Part shown: in pieces, positions 55,276 to 64,000 of the stretch
Layout: each line of letters opens with the position of its first letter
How positions within the stretch are numbered: position 1 is the first letter of the stretch
From: Acidobacteriota bacterium
Lineage (GTDB): Bacteria; Acidobacteriota; Vicinamibacteria; Vicinamibacterales; CAVVIG01
NCBI GenBank assembly: GCA_003222395.1
Contig: QHWB01000040.1
Span: 126,573 to 190,572 of the forward strand
Direction of reading: 5' to 3'
Length of the DNA stretch: 64,000 bases
Translations under genes and position numbers: made by a program
Notes under the pieces: model-generated
Database searches by the model: none
Seen by the model: only the letters and a program-made list of their open reading frames with translations
Told to the model about the DNA's origin: nothing

Positions 55276-55865
55276 GTCGATTCCGGCGGCGACCGCCGCC
55301 GTATCCAGAAGATGATCAGCGCGCCGACGACGATGAGGCCGAGGAGACCGGTGCGGCCGATCCACTGCTCCAGCGTCTCCCAGCTGTGTCCGAGGGCGTA
55401 CCCGACCACTGCGATCGTCACCGACCAGACGACCGCGCCGGTGGCGTTGAAGAACAGAAACGTCCTCCACGACATCTCGCTGCTGCCGGCCAGCACGGCG
55501 CAGAACACGCGTAACCCGGTGATGAAGCGCGCGACGAAGACGGTCCTCGCGCCGTGACGATCGAAGAACCGATCGAAGTCGGCGAGGCGCGCGCGCGTAA
55601 TGCCGATGCGCCCGCCGTGGCGCTCGAGGAAACGGCGTCCGCCCCGCCGTCCGATGAAGAACCCGAGGTTGTCGCCGAGAACGGCCCCCGACATCGCCGA
55701 TGCCATCACCCAGCCGAGCGACAAGTGGCCGAAGTGTGAGAGCGCCCCGCCCGCCAGCACCATCGTTTCGCCGGGAACGGGCAAGCCGGTGTTCTCGAGG
55801 AACACGCCGAAGAACACCGTGGCATAGCCGTAGCGTGCGAAGAGATCAACGATCCACTGTGGCAC
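55272..55865 (-). CDS. DedA-family membrane protein
   Basis: A 197-residue membrane protein with FLENTGLPVPGETMVLAGG near residue 23 and the conserved arginine block (GARTVFVARFITGLRVFCAVLAGSSEM near 105-130). DedA proteins flip lipid carriers or phospholipids and support envelope integrity. ATGA overlap couples it to the MBL hydrolase gene. Confidence 0.9.
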   Translation of the reverse strand: MPQWIVDLFARYGYATVFFGVFLENTGLPVPGETMVLAGGALSHFGHLSLGWVMASAMSGAVLGDNLGFFIGRRGGRRFLERHGGRIGITRARLADFDRFFDRHGARTVFVARFITGLRVFCAVLAGSSEMSWRTFLFFNATGAVVWSVTIAVVGYALGHSWETLEQWIGRTGLLGLIVVGALIIFWIRRRSPPEST

Positions 55866-55867
55866 AA

Positions 55868-55902
55868 CACAGCTTTCAGCTATCAGCTTTCAGCTTTCAG
55901 CT
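55868..55902. repeat. Short tandem CAGCTTT(T)/CAGCTAT repeat
   Basis: Imperfect tandem copies of the octamer CAGCTTTC/T in the gap between the dedA-like gene and the D-aminoacylase gene. Simple repeat; no role visible. Confidence 0.6.
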
Positions 55903-55906
55903 TTTG

Positions 55907-57610
55907 CTATTTCGTTCCAGGACCGCGGAGCGGCCGACCCGGTCGTTCGCTCGTGATGACGCCGTCGCTGACGACGCGGCGGCCGTTGACCAGCACGTGT
56001 CGGACGCCGACCGAATAGTGCTTGGGATCGCCGAAGTCCGACACGTCGCGGATCGAGGCTGGGTCGAAGATCGTGACATCGGCCATCATGCCGGGCCGGA
56101 GGATGCCGCGGTCGGTCAGATGCACTCTGCTGGCCGCTTTCGACGTCATCTTGCGGATCGCCTCTTCGAGCGTCAACAGATGCTGCTCGCGGACGTAACG
56201 GCCGAGAATCCGCGGGAACGATCCCCACGCGCGTGGGTGCGAATTCGACTCGGACAGCTTGCCGTCCTCCGCCTGCGCGCCCGAATCGGTGCCGACTCCG
56301 ACCAGCGGATGCTTGAGCGCGGTCTGCACGTCCGTTTCGTCCATGATAGAGATGATGACGGAGCTTTCTCCGCGGTCAGCGACGACCAGATCCATCACGG
56401 CGTCGCGCGGATCCTTGCCCATCGCTTTCCCGATTTCGGTGAGCGTCATCCCTTCCCATTTGCGCAGGTCGGGGTTGAGGACCGACGCGATCATCACGCC
56501 ATCGCCGCCCCCCGCGCCGTACCACTGATTCTCCCACGTGATTGCCGCCGAATCGGCCATGTCCTTCTTGATGCGCTCGCGCTCCGATGCGTCGTTGAGC
56601 CGCGCGATCATCTTCTCGAGGCCGCCCTCGCGCGCCCATAACGGCAGGCACGCATCCAGGCCGTTCGACGCGCGCGTGTACGGATACTGATTGGCAGTGA
56701 CGTCCAGGCCTCGCGCGCGCGCCGCCTCGAGTCGCCGCAGCACCTCAGGCATCCGGCCGAAGTTGGCTTTGTACGCCGCCTTCAGGTGCCAGATTTCGGC
56801 CGGAATGCCGGCGCGCTCCGCGATCATGAATATCTCGTCGAGCGACTCGAAGATCCTCGAGCTCTCCGACCGTTGGTGCGTGAAGTACACACCGCCGTAA
56901 CGCGCCGCGACCTTGGCGAGCTCGACGATCTCGTCGGTCGAGGCAAATCGATCCGGCACGTACTGGAGCGACGTGCTCAACCCGAGCGCGCCCTGCTCCA
57001 TCGCCTCGGCCACGAGACGCTTCATCCGTTCGAGCTCCGCGGCCGTCGCCGGCCGGTCGTCCTTGCCGATCACGTAGTTGCGGATGCCGCCCGCGCCGAC
57101 GAACGTCGCCATGTTGATGGCGGGGTGCGAGCGCTCTCCCAGACGTCGCAGGTAGTCGTCGAGCGTGCGCCAGTCCTGGGCGACGCCGAAATGCTTCGCG
57201 CTCGGCGCCGCCTCCTGCACGAGGCGATCGTTGACGGGCGCGATCGACGATCCTTCACCGGTCACTTCGGTGGTGACACCCTGCGTGATTTTGCTCGCCG
57301 CCCGGGAATCAACGAGCACGTTGAATTCGGATTGTCCGAGGAGATCGATGAACCCGGGCGCGACGACCAGGTTTGTGGCGTCGATTGTCGCCGCGGCGCC
57401 GGCGCCGGTCAGACGGCCGACGGCCGCGATTCGATCTCCGACAATTCCGACGTCGCCGCGCATCCACGGCGACCCGGTGCCGTCGACGATGCGGCCGTTC
57501 GTGATGAGGACATCAAAGCGACTCGATCGCGCAGGCTGACCCGATGCGACGACGGTCAAAGACACCGAGGCTGCGAGCACAGTGAGCAGAGCGGATCGCA
57601 TGACGGACAT
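55907..57610 (-). CDS. Exported D-aminoacylase / N-acyl-D-amino-acid deacylase (amidohydrolase)
   Basis: A TIM-barrel amidohydrolase of 567 residues from the ATG at 57610, which starts the signal peptide directly (MSVMRSALLTVLAASVSLTVVASG). Motifs: FDVLITNGRIVDGTGSPW, VAPGFIDLLGQSEF (in place of the HxH of the usual D-aminoacylase), EVTGEGSSIAPV, GVGTDSGAQAED with the catalytic Asp, and the C-terminal beta-sandwich ending FDPASIRDVSDFGDPK. The loss of the first HxH metal pair (DLLGQ) suggests one metal site, as in several D-aminoacylases. Confidence 0.87.
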   Translation of the reverse strand: MSVMRSALLTVLAASVSLTVVASGQPARSSRFDVLITNGRIVDGTGSPWMRGDVGIVGDRIAAVGRLTGAGAAATIDATNLVVAPGFIDLLGQSEFNVLVDSRAASKITQGVTTEVTGEGSSIAPVNDRLVQEAAPSAKHFGVAQDWRTLDDYLRRLGERSHPAINMATFVGAGGIRNYVIGKDDRPATAAELERMKRLVAEAMEQGALGLSTSLQYVPDRFASTDEIVELAKVAARYGGVYFTHQRSESSRIFESLDEIFMIAERAGIPAEIWHLKAAYKANFGRMPEVLRRLEAARARGLDVTANQYPYTRASNGLDACLPLWAREGGLEKMIARLNDASERERIKKDMADSAAITWENQWYGAGGGDGVMIASVLNPDLRKWEGMTLTEIGKAMGKDPRDAVMDLVVADRGESSVIISIMDETDVQTALKHPLVGVGTDSGAQAEDGKLSESNSHPRAWGSFPRILGRYVREQHLLTLEEAIRKMTSKAASRVHLTDRGILRPGMMADVTIFDPASIRDVSDFGDPKHYSVGVRHVLVNGRRVVSDGVITSERPGRPLRGPGTK

Positions 57611-57738
57611 GGACACGAATGCTAACAGAAAGCGGCGAACGTCCTCCAAACGCAGCAGTGCGTCCTCTCATGTTTCGCGGATCTGTGGCTCGACGAGATC
57701 GAGCCCGACTATCTGAAGTGGGACAGCAATCTAGGTGT

Positions 57739-59239
57739 CTACGTCCTCTCGTTCGGATAGACGATTCTTCCTCCGATCACGGTGCGGTTGACTTTGATGT
57801 TCATGATCTGATCCGGATCCACTTCGTGCGGATCTTTTTCGAGCATCACGAAGTCGGCAAGTTTGCCGGCGGCGATCGATCCTTTCAGGTTCTCTTCGAA
57901 CGACGGATATACGCCGTTGATCGTCGCGATCGTCAGGGCTTCATCGACGCTGACCTTCTGGTTCGCTCCCCAGACGCGGCCTTTGTAATCCTTGCGCGTC
58001 ACCATGCTCTGAATCGCCATCAGCGGCTCGAAGGGGCCGGGGTTGTAATCCGATGCGCCCGGAACGCGAATGCCGGCGTCGAGGAACGACTTGTGCGCGA
58101 ACATCCAGCGGATGCCGACCTGAAAATTGTGGCTGTGCGCGTCGTCGACCGCTTCGTAGACCTGCTCCTGCGTCATCGTCAGGATGCCGTAGTCGTTCGT
58201 GCCGACGTACGGCGTGCTCATGCGCATCGTGCGCTCAGACGCCGATCCGTCGGCGACGAACTTGATGCCGCCGACGCGGATCCACTCGTCGCCGAACCCG
58301 GTATAGATGTTGGCGGCCTTGAAGCCGTTGAACGCTTCGGTGGAGCGGATCATCATGTACGCGGGGTGCGTCAACTCGCCGTTCTTCCGGCAGTCCTCGT
58401 AGGCGAGGATGTGCTCGGAGTTGGTTCCGGCGTTGTGGACCGAGGTGAGGCCGCAGGCGCTGAACAGCTGCGACATGTGACGCATGCCGTCGCGGGCGCG
58501 ATCGCGGCGCTGTTCGGGCGTGAAGGTCTCGCGCTTGCCGACCCGGTTGAATACGCCTCTCGCGTTCTCCGCGACGCGACCGGTCAGCTCGCCGTTCTTC
58601 CTGAAGAACCGGCCATCGGGCGGATCGGGCGTGTCGTTCGTGATGCCCGCGAGCTCGAGCGCTTTGCTGTTGTACCAACTCGTATGGCCGCCGCGGTGCG
58701 CGACGACGACGGGATGTTCCGTGGTCGCTTCGTCGAGATCTTTCTTCGTCAGCGGCCGATCCAGCTTCGTGTCGTCGAACTGGAAGCCATTGATCCACAA
58801 GCCGGGCGGGGTGGACTCCGCCTTCCTGCGAATCGCGGCCTGTACCTCGCGCACCGTCTTCACGTTCGTGTTGACGCCGTACAGCTCCTGCACGCCGCTT
58901 GGATGGCAGTGACAATCGATGAACCAGGCGTCACGAACATCTGCTGCGCGTCGATCACGCGCGTGCGCGCCGCCGCGACGTTGCGAACCTCGCCCGTCGA
59001 TCCGACCGCGATGAAACGGCCGTTCTTCACGGCGAACGCTTCCGCGCGCGAGCGCGCCGCATCGCTCGTGAACACGCGCGCGTTGACGACGATGAGATCG
59101 GCCTCGACGCCGGACCTGCCGCGGAGGGCGGCTGCTCCGCAGAAACAGGCCGTCCTAATGTCGGAACTTTGCGGAGGCTGAACGCTCCGGCAAGCGCCGC
59201 GCCGAAACCGAGAAATTCACCCCGTGTATACTTGGCCAT
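57739..59239 (-). pseudogene. Tat-exported YtcJ-like amidohydrolase, disrupted by two frame changes
   Basis: Three pieces in different frames make one amidohydrolase. The start (MAKYTRGEFLGFGAALAGAF from 59239) is a Tat-like signal. The next part (ADLIVVNARVFTSDAARSRA, 59080-58930) is two bases out of frame, with a 44-base palindrome at 59112-59155 between them. At about 58924 one base is missing: TPG in one frame must join FIDCHCHPSG in another. From there to 57739 the frame is intact (FQFDDTKLDRPL, GGIKFVADGSASE, catalytic and C-terminal regions). Either the gene is dead or the single-base change is a sequence error; the palindrome shift would still remain. Confidence 0.75.
59112..59155. 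repeat. Palindromic element in the disrupted amidohydrolase gene
   Basis: GCGGAG (59121-59126) pairs with CTCCGC (59135-59140), and CCTG (59115-59118) with CAGG (59146-59149), giving an interrupted hairpin. An insertion of 3n+2 bases, such as 44, would explain the frame offset on its two sides. Confidence 0.45.
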
Positions 59240-59278
59240 AATGCGCGGATTCTAACGCCGCTTCGCCGGTCGCGCGCC

Positions 59279-60694
59279 ATGATCCTCCATCAGTTCTATC
59301 TGAATTGCCTCGCGCACGCGTCCTATCTGATTGGCGACGAGCTGACGCGCACTGCGGCGGTCGTCGATCCGCAGCGCGACGTCGATCAATATCTCACGTT
59401 CGCCGACTCGCACGGTCTCCAGGTAAAGCACGTCTTTCTCACGCACTTTCACGCGGACTTCGTCGCCGGTCACCTGGAGCTGCGCGATCGCGTCGGCGCG
59501 ACGATCTATCTTGGCCGGGCGGCGAAGGCGGAGTTCGCGTTCACGCCGCTCGCTGACGGCGATCGTGTGGAGCTGGGACGCGTGCGCCTCCAGGCACTCG
59601 AGACGCCGGGCCATACCGCCGAATCGATCTCGATTCTCGTCTTCGATCTCGATCGCGGCGCCTCCGCCCCCTACGCCGTGCTGACCGGCGATACGCTGTT
59701 CGTCGGCGACGTCGGCCGTCCGGACCTTCGTGTCGCACTCGGGTGGTCGGCTGCAGACCTTGGCGGGCTACTCTACGACTCGCTGTGGAAGAAGCTGCTG
59801 CCGCTGCCCGACGCAAGCCTCGTCTATCCGGCCCATGGCGCGGGATCGCTGTGCGGCAAGGCAATCGGCAAGGAAACGGTGTCGACCATCGGCGAACAGC
59901 GCCATTCGAATTACGCGCTGCAGCCGATGAGCAAGTCGGCATTCGTCGACATCGTCACGGCGGATCAACCCGATGCGCCGCCCTATTTCACCTACGATGC
60001 CGTGCTGAACAGCCAGGAGCGGCAGACGCTCGACGAAGCGCTCGCACGGCAGCTTCACCCGCTGACGCTGGACCGCGTGCTCGCACTGCAGGAAGTCGGC
60101 GGACAGCTGCTCGATACGCGCGAGCCATCGGATTTCGCCGCCGCGCACCTCAAAGGCAGCATCAACATCGGCCTCGGCGGACAGTACGCGATCTGGGCCG
60201 GCACGATCCTCGGTCGCGAGCGGCCAATCGTCATCATTGCCGACCCCGGACGCGAGAACGAATCGGCGGTGCGTCTCGGCCGCATCGGTTTCGATCACGT
60301 CGTCGGGTACTTGAAGGATGGGCTGCGCAGCCTCGAGTCGCGTCCGGAGCTGACCGCGACGACCGAGCGATTGAGTCCCGGTGTCGCGGCGGAGCGAGTG
60401 GAGTCGAACCGCCCGCTGCTGCTCGACGTGCGCACGACCGGCGAGCGCGCGCAGAAGCACGTGGCCGGCAGCGTCGCCGCGCCGCTCAATCGGCTCGTCG
60501 AAAGTGCACGAGAACTTCCGAAGGATCGTCCGCTGATTGTTTACTGCGCCGGCGGTTATCGATCGTCGATCGCCGCCAGTCTGCTGCAGCAGCTTGGCTT
60601 CCGAGATGTCAGCGAGGTCGCCGGTGGCATTGCCGCTTGGGAAACGGCTGTGCTACATTCCGGAATCCCCCCGAGCTCCCTTGTCCATGGGTGA
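59279..60694 (+). CDS. MBL-fold/rhodanese fusion, persulfide dioxygenase-like
   Basis: A 471-residue protein: an N-terminal ETHE1-like metallo-beta-lactamase domain (THFHADFVAGH near 55, TPGHTAESI, LTGDTLFVGDVGRPDL, YPAHGAGSLCG) and two C-terminal rhodanese domains. The first rhodanese lacks the active cysteine (IADPGRENESA). The second has VYCAGGYRS near 425. This is the CstB/PRF layout for sulfane-sulfur or H2S detoxification. The start at 59279 is an ATG just after the disrupted amidohydrolase, which diverges. Confidence 0.9.
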   Translation: MILHQFYLNCLAHASYLIGDELTRTAAVVDPQRDVDQYLTFADSHGLQVKHVFLTHFHADFVAGHLELRDRVGATIYLGRAAKAEFAFTPLADGDRVELGRVRLQALETPGHTAESISILVFDLDRGASAPYAVLTGDTLFVGDVGRPDLRVALGWSAADLGGLLYDSLWKKLLPLPDASLVYPAHGAGSLCGKAIGKETVSTIGEQRHSNYALQPMSKSAFVDIVTADQPDAPPYFTYDAVLNSQERQTLDEALARQLHPLTLDRVLALQEVGGQLLDTREPSDFAAAHLKGSINIGLGGQYAIWAGTILGRERPIVIIADPGRENESAVRLGRIGFDHVVGYLKDGLRSLESRPELTATTERLSPGVAAERVESNRPLLLDVRTTGERAQKHVAGSVAAPLNRLVESARELPKDRPLIVYCAGGYRSSIAASLLQQLGFRDVSEVAGGIAAWETAVLHSGIPPSSLVHG

Positions 60695-60896
60695 AGTTCC
60701 GCTTGCAAGGCTCTGGCAGCTTTCCGACGGCACGCTCTGCCTGCTGTTGAAGGACCCGCGCGCTGAAAACTGGCAGTTGCGCGTCGTGCGCAACGATGCG
60801 ACGCTGCAAAGCGAGCACTTCAGCAGTGCGATTGTCGCTATGGACGAAGCCAAGCAGTGGCGCGCGAGGTTCGATTCCTCGAAAGGCTTGCGCTAA
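60687..60896 (+). CDS. Small protein of unknown function (69 aa)
   Basis: Starts at ATG 60687, overlapping the stop of the MBL-rhodanese gene by eight bases. The sequence (VPLARLWQLSDGTLCLLLKD, then WQLRVVRNDATLQSEHF) looks like a short beta-rich fold. I do not recognise it. The overlap and good coding character support translation. It ends before a strong hairpin at 60904-60925. Confidence 0.5.
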   Translation: MGEVPLARLWQLSDGTLCLLLKDPRAENWQLRVVRNDATLQSEHFSSAIVAMDEAKQWRARFDSSKGLR

Positions 60897-60903
60897 CAGG
60901 TCA

Positions 60904-60925
60904 GGGCGGACCAACGGGTCCGCCC
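60904..60925. terminator. Perfect 9-bp hairpin between convergent genes
   Basis: GGGCGGACC (60904-60912) and GGTCCGCCC (60917-60925) pair exactly around AACG. A second hairpin follows: GCCGGCC (60966-60972) with GGCCGGC (60981-60987). With no T-run they may be repeats, but they sit where two convergent genes end. Confidence 0.45.
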
Positions 60926-60989
60926 CGGACCAAGGTGTCAGCCCCCAGCCTTCGTGTCCGCACACGCCGGCCAAAACATGGGCCGGCCG

Positions 60990-61496
60990 CTACACTCGAG
61001 CCGCGAACGGATTCTCGTCGGCGCTCGGACCGTAGATCGACGGCACCGGCACGTCGAGCAGTCGCAGATACACCGACAGCTGACCGCGATGGTGATACCA
61101 GTGATTGAGGACGATCGCGCGGACGAGCGCAGCTTTCGGCATCGTCATCAGCGTGGTGCCGTTCGCCTTCCCTTCCCATTTCTTCGTCAGCCCCTCGTCG
61201 CCGAGCTGAGTGAGCGTTTGCCTCACCGTCTGCACGCTCTTGTCGTGCGCGGCGATGATTTCGTCGATGTTGGCGGGATCCGGCTCGGGCTGACCCGTGA
61301 ATTCCGTCACATCCTGAGCGCACCAGCCGGCGATCACGCCCGGGCTCGCCGCGGTATGCAGCGCCAGATGTCCAAGCGTCATCGATTTCGGATGCGGCCT
61401 CCAGGTGAGCTTGTCTGCAGGCACTCGCTCGAGTACTCGACGTGTCGTTTTCGCTTCGTTCTCGAACTCCTGCAGAATAGCGGCAGTCATTGACAT
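60990..61496 (-). CDS. DinB-family protein
   Basis: A 168-residue four-helix protein with the DinB/YfiT-type metal histidines: HLALHTA near 45 and VLNHWYHHRGQLSVYLR near 132-148. Members are thiol-dependent metal proteins with varied roles. It is convergent with the small gene before it and divergent from the ABC exporter gene after it. Confidence 0.88.
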   Translation of the reverse strand: MSMTAAILQEFENEAKTTRRVLERVPADKLTWRPHPKSMTLGHLALHTAASPGVIAGWCAQDVTEFTGQPEPDPANIDEIIAAHDKSVQTVRQTLTQLGDEGLTKKWEGKANGTTLMTMPKAALVRAIVLNHWYHHRGQLSVYLRLLDVPVPSIYGPSADENPFAARV

Positions 61497-61557
61497 GGAC
61501 GGGCCTCCTTGAACTGGTATCGGAGCCCCAAATCATACAACCGGTGTCCAATCTCTC

Positions 61558-62322
61558 GTGCTCGCCATCGATCGGCTGACCAGGCATTACGGTGCGCTCG
61601 TCGCCATCCAGGACGTGTCGTTCGAGGCGCGTCCGGGCGAGGTGCTCGGCCTCCTGGGTCCGAATGGCTCGGGAAAGAGCACGACGGTGAAGATTCTCAC
61701 GGGTTTGCTGCGTCCGACGTCGGGCGCCGTCCGGCTCGATGGCGCCGATGCCCTGGCGGATCTGCAGCATTACAAATCGATGATCGGCTACGTGCCGGAA
61801 GAGCCCCACCTTTATTCATATCTGACGGGACCCGAATACCTGCGGCTCGTCGGCCGTCTCCGCGGCGTGCCCGAGCGAGCGCTCGACGACAAGATCGATC
61901 GTTTCCTTCAGCTGCTCGACATCTACGACGACCGGTACCAAACGCTGTCGTCGTACTCGAAAGGGATGCGGCAGAAGGTGCTGATCGCCGCCGCTGTACT
62001 TCACAACCCGCGGATCGTCATCCTTGACGAGGCGTTCTCCGGACTCGACGTCAGCGCGGCGCGGGTCCTGAAGACGTTCGTTCGCGCGATCGCCGACGAC
62101 GGCAAGATCGTCGTCTTCAGCTCCCACGTTCTCGAAGTCGTCGAGCAGGTCTGCTCGCGCGTCGTGATTCTCAAGGACGGCCGCATCGTCGGCCACGACT
62201 CGGTGGCGCGTCTGCGCGCCACCCTTCAGCTGCCCACGCTCGACGCGGTGTTCGCCAGCCTTGTGAAGGAGGACGATGTCGACAGCCGCTCGCGCAGGCT
62301 GATCGAGGCGATGCGCGCATGA
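61558..62322 (+). CDS. ABC transporter ATP-binding protein (ABC-2 type exporter)
   Basis: Starts at a GTG at 61558. Walker A GPNGSGKS, Q-loop with GYVPEEPHLYSYLTGPEYL, signature YSKGMRQK and Walker B IVILDEAFSGLD are all present in 254 residues. The unusual signature (SKGM) fits exporters of the NatA/Bcr type. It overlaps the permease gene by four bases. Confidence 0.9.
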   Translation: MLAIDRLTRHYGALVAIQDVSFEARPGEVLGLLGPNGSGKSTTVKILTGLLRPTSGAVRLDGADALADLQHYKSMIGYVPEEPHLYSYLTGPEYLRLVGRLRGVPERALDDKIDRFLQLLDIYDDRYQTLSSYSKGMRQKVLIAAAVLHNPRIVILDEAFSGLDVSAARVLKTFVRAIADDGKIVVFSSHVLEVVEQVCSRVVILKDGRIVGHDSVARLRATLQLPTLDAVFASLVKEDDVDSRSRRLIEAMRA

Positions 62323-64000
62323 TCGCCCGGCTGAAAGCCTCGCGCGACCGCTACGTAGGGCGAGCCTTTCAGGCGACCGGGTTCGGCGTGCTGTTCCGCA
62401 CCTTCTTCGCGCAGCTGTTCACGAGCGAGACCGTCACCTCCGACGTCCAGCTGCGCCAGGCGATGATGTGGGTGCTGGCGTTCATTCTGACGCCGTGCCT
62501 GCTGATCCTCATCCAGGTCTTTCCGCTATTCCAGCTGCTCGTCATTCGCATCGGCCGCATCCATCCGCCGCCTGGCGTGATCGTCCGCGCCACGGCAGTG
62601 CGGAACCTGATGGCCGAGGACATGCTCGAATGGGCGATTCAGGTCCTCGTCGGCTACTCGATGGTGACCGTGGGACTCGTCGCCGTGTTCGTGTGGGATG
62701 CGCTCAGCTTCGATCGCCGTGACGCAATGGTGCTCGGACCGATGCCGCTTCGCGGCTCGACGATCATCACATCGAAGCTCGCGGCGCTGACCGCGTTCCT
62801 GCTTGGTTCATCGGCCGCGGTGAACCTTCTCAATGCCGTCGTCTTCGGCCTCGAGACGTCGGATCAGTTCGGCGCGCGGGCGCTGGTGCTGCACTTCGTC
62901 GGCTGCCTTGTCGTCACGTGTGCCGGTGCGACGCTGGTGTTCGGAGCGATTGTCATGATCCGCGGCACGATTGCCGTCATCGGCGGACCGCGTCTAGCCG
63001 CGGCAGCAGGATCGCTGCTCCAGTTCGCGTTCGTCGTCGCGCTGCTCGCGTTCGTCATCGGTCTCTTCGCGTCGCCGACGCGCCGCGGCCGTCTGGTCAT
63101 CCCGACCCTGACGTCCTGGTCGCCGACCACCTGGTTCGTCGCCTGGTTTGAAGTGCTGCGCGGGTCGGATCGGGGATCGTGGCCGGAATTCGTCGCGCTC
63201 GCGCGACGCGGAATGGGTGCCGTCGCGATGGTGGTTGGCGGCGCCGTGCTGGCGTCGATCGCCGCATTCCAGCGACAGATGCAGCTCGCGCTGACGCCGT
63301 CGGCATCGCCCGGGCCGCTCGGGCGCGCGCGCGTCAGCCGCGCGGTCGCGACGCTTTTCGTCCCGCGCGATCACATCGCGCGCGCGACGTCGGATTTCAT
63401 CCTGACCACGATCGCACGGAGCCGCGCTCAACAGGCGCCGATTGCGATCGGCGCCGCGGTCGGTCTTGCTCTGGTCGTGCTCGGCTTCGTGCGTGAGCGA
63501 GGCGAGATTGCCGCGATGCTGCTGGTCGTCCCGCTGCTGCTGGCCTACTGGACGGCCATCGGGCTGCGCGCGTCGTTTTTCGTTCCGAGCGAGCTCGCGG
63601 CATCGTGGACGTTTCATGCCAACGCGCCCGACCGCTCGTTGTCGTACCGCCGCGGCATCCGCGCATCGATTTTCGGTTTCCTCGCGCCCGGCGCGGCTCT
63701 CGTCGCGCTGGCGATCGGCGGCGCCGGCCACGCCGTGCGCGTGGCCCTCGTGGTCGTTGCACTGGCAAACCTCCTCGTTCTGACGATCGACTTCGTACCG
63801 TTCACGCGCGCGTACGAGCCCGGCCACGCGAAGCTCAAAACGCGCTGGCCGCTGTACGCGTTCGGATCGTATGCGTTCAGTTACGGAGCCTTGAAGATCC
63901 CGATTCTCTACGTGGTGCTTGGCGTGCTCGCGCTCGAGCTCATTGGCAGGCGGACGCCGAGCCGCTGGTCGACCGCGCCGCGTGAGGAGGACTTCAATTC
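62319..64000 (+). CDS. ABC exporter membrane protein (runs off the window)
   Basis: The frame from ATG 62319 (ATGA overlap) stays open to the last base, about 560 residues. Many hydrophobic segments are visible (for example MMWVLAFILTPCLLILIQVF, then AIGAAVGLALVVLGF). Residues 3-20 (ARLKASRDRYVGRAFQATG) are encoded by a palindromic repeat at 62328-62380, so the native N-terminus may begin near FGVLFRTFFAQLFTSE. The C-terminal end is beyond the window. Confidence 0.8.
   Translation, partial: MIARLKASRDRYVGRAFQATGFGVLFRTFFAQLFTSETVTSDVQLRQAMMWVLAFILTPCLLILIQVFPLFQLLVIRIGRIHPPPGVIVRATAVRNLMAEDMLEWAIQVLVGYSMVTVGLVAVFVWDALSFDRRDAMVLGPMPLRGSTIITSKLAALTAFLLGSSAAVNLLNAVVFGLETSDQFGARALVLHFVGCLVVTCAGATLVFGAIVMIRGTIAVIGGPRLAAAAGSLLQFAFVVALLAFVIGLFASPTRRGRLVIPTLTSWSPTTWFVAWFEVLRGSDRGSWPEFVALARRGMGAVAMVVGGAVLASIAAFQRQMQLALTPSASPGPLGRARVSRAVATLFVPRDHIARATSDFILTTIARSRAQQAPIAIGAAVGLALVVLGFVRERGEIAAMLLVVPLLLAYWTAIGLRASFFVPSELAASWTFHANAPDRSLSYRRGIRASIFGFLAPGAALVALAIGGAGHAVRVALVVVALANLLVLTIDFVPFTRAYEPGHAKLKTRWPLYAFGSYAFSYGALKIPILYVVLGVLALELIGRRTPSRWSTAPREEDFN
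62328..62380. repeat. Palindromic repeat of the CTGAAAG family at the permease N-terminus
   Basis: Left part CGGCTGAAAGCCTCGCGC and right part GCGAGCCTTTCAGGCGACCG are inverted copies of the same family as 34673-34741. It lies inside the reading frame just after the start codon. Confidence 0.5.

Noticed and set aside
55865-55905. CRISPR array
   Set aside because: The repeat unit is only about eight bases with no spacers; it is a simple tandem repeat.

Overview
The window is a GC-rich bacterial chromosome segment, densely packed with genes on both strands. Many neighbours overlap by four bases (ATGA or GTGA junctions), which suggests translational coupling. The gene set (long-form IspH, OpcA, several RND pumps, many zf-HC2 anti-sigma factors, LTXXQ protein, NfeD/slipin) and the abundant palindromic repeats fit a soil Acidobacteriota, perhaps class Vicinamibacteria. 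That placement is an inference from gene content; no rRNA or marker phylogeny is available here.

Layout. 1-10 kb, minus strand: selB (cut by the window edge), rnr, a glycerate 2-kinase and a small unknown gene behind one promoter; then ftsEX, gatB and pckA. 10-15.4 kb, plus strand: an ECF sigma/anti-sigma pair, ispH and a secreted M14 carboxypeptidase-like protein. 15.4-30.1 kb, plus strand: one long efflux locus with an LTXXQ periplasmic protein, one TolC, a MacA/split MacB set and two complete RND adaptor/pump pairs, ending in strong hairpins. 30.2-34.7 kb: a second ECF sigma/anti-sigma pair, a DUF4097-like beta protein, and an NfeD protease/slipin pair. 34.7-41.9 kb, minus strand: folK, a helical unknown, a DksA-type zinc finger protein, an NCS2 purine permease, and a YbbP/YbbA/TesA-like operon. 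42-47.4 kb, plus strand: pgi, gnd, zwf, opcA, an oxidative pentose-phosphate cluster. 47.3-51.4 kb: small unknowns and a TPR-containing sigma-54 activator. 54-64 kb: PilZ protein, MBL hydrolase, DedA, D-aminoacylase, a frameshifted Tat-exported amidohydrolase, an MBL-rhodanese fusion, DinB, and an ABC exporter running off the end.

The most striking region is 51448-53798, a 2351-bp IS1595-family transposon. It is bounded by 22-bp imperfect inverted repeats and an 8-bp target duplication. On one arm it carries the transposase and a zinc-ribbon gene. On the other arm, behind a separate strong promoter, lie an unknown 153-aa protein, a tRNA gene and a 41-aa basic protein. The tRNA folds cleanly as a class II (long variable arm) tRNA with a leucine-type body, but its anticodon is UGC (alanine) and it lacks the G3:U70 alanine identity pair. 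If charged by LeuRS it would put leucine at alanine codons. The shared control region is packed with GGCGT repeats. This looks like a mobile, regulated tRNA cassette and is the best candidate for an undescribed system here.

A second theme is a set of palindromic repeats. Some lie between genes, some supply stop codons or protein ends, one is inserted in frame inside the glycerate kinase gene, and one appears to have helped inactivate an amidohydrolase gene.
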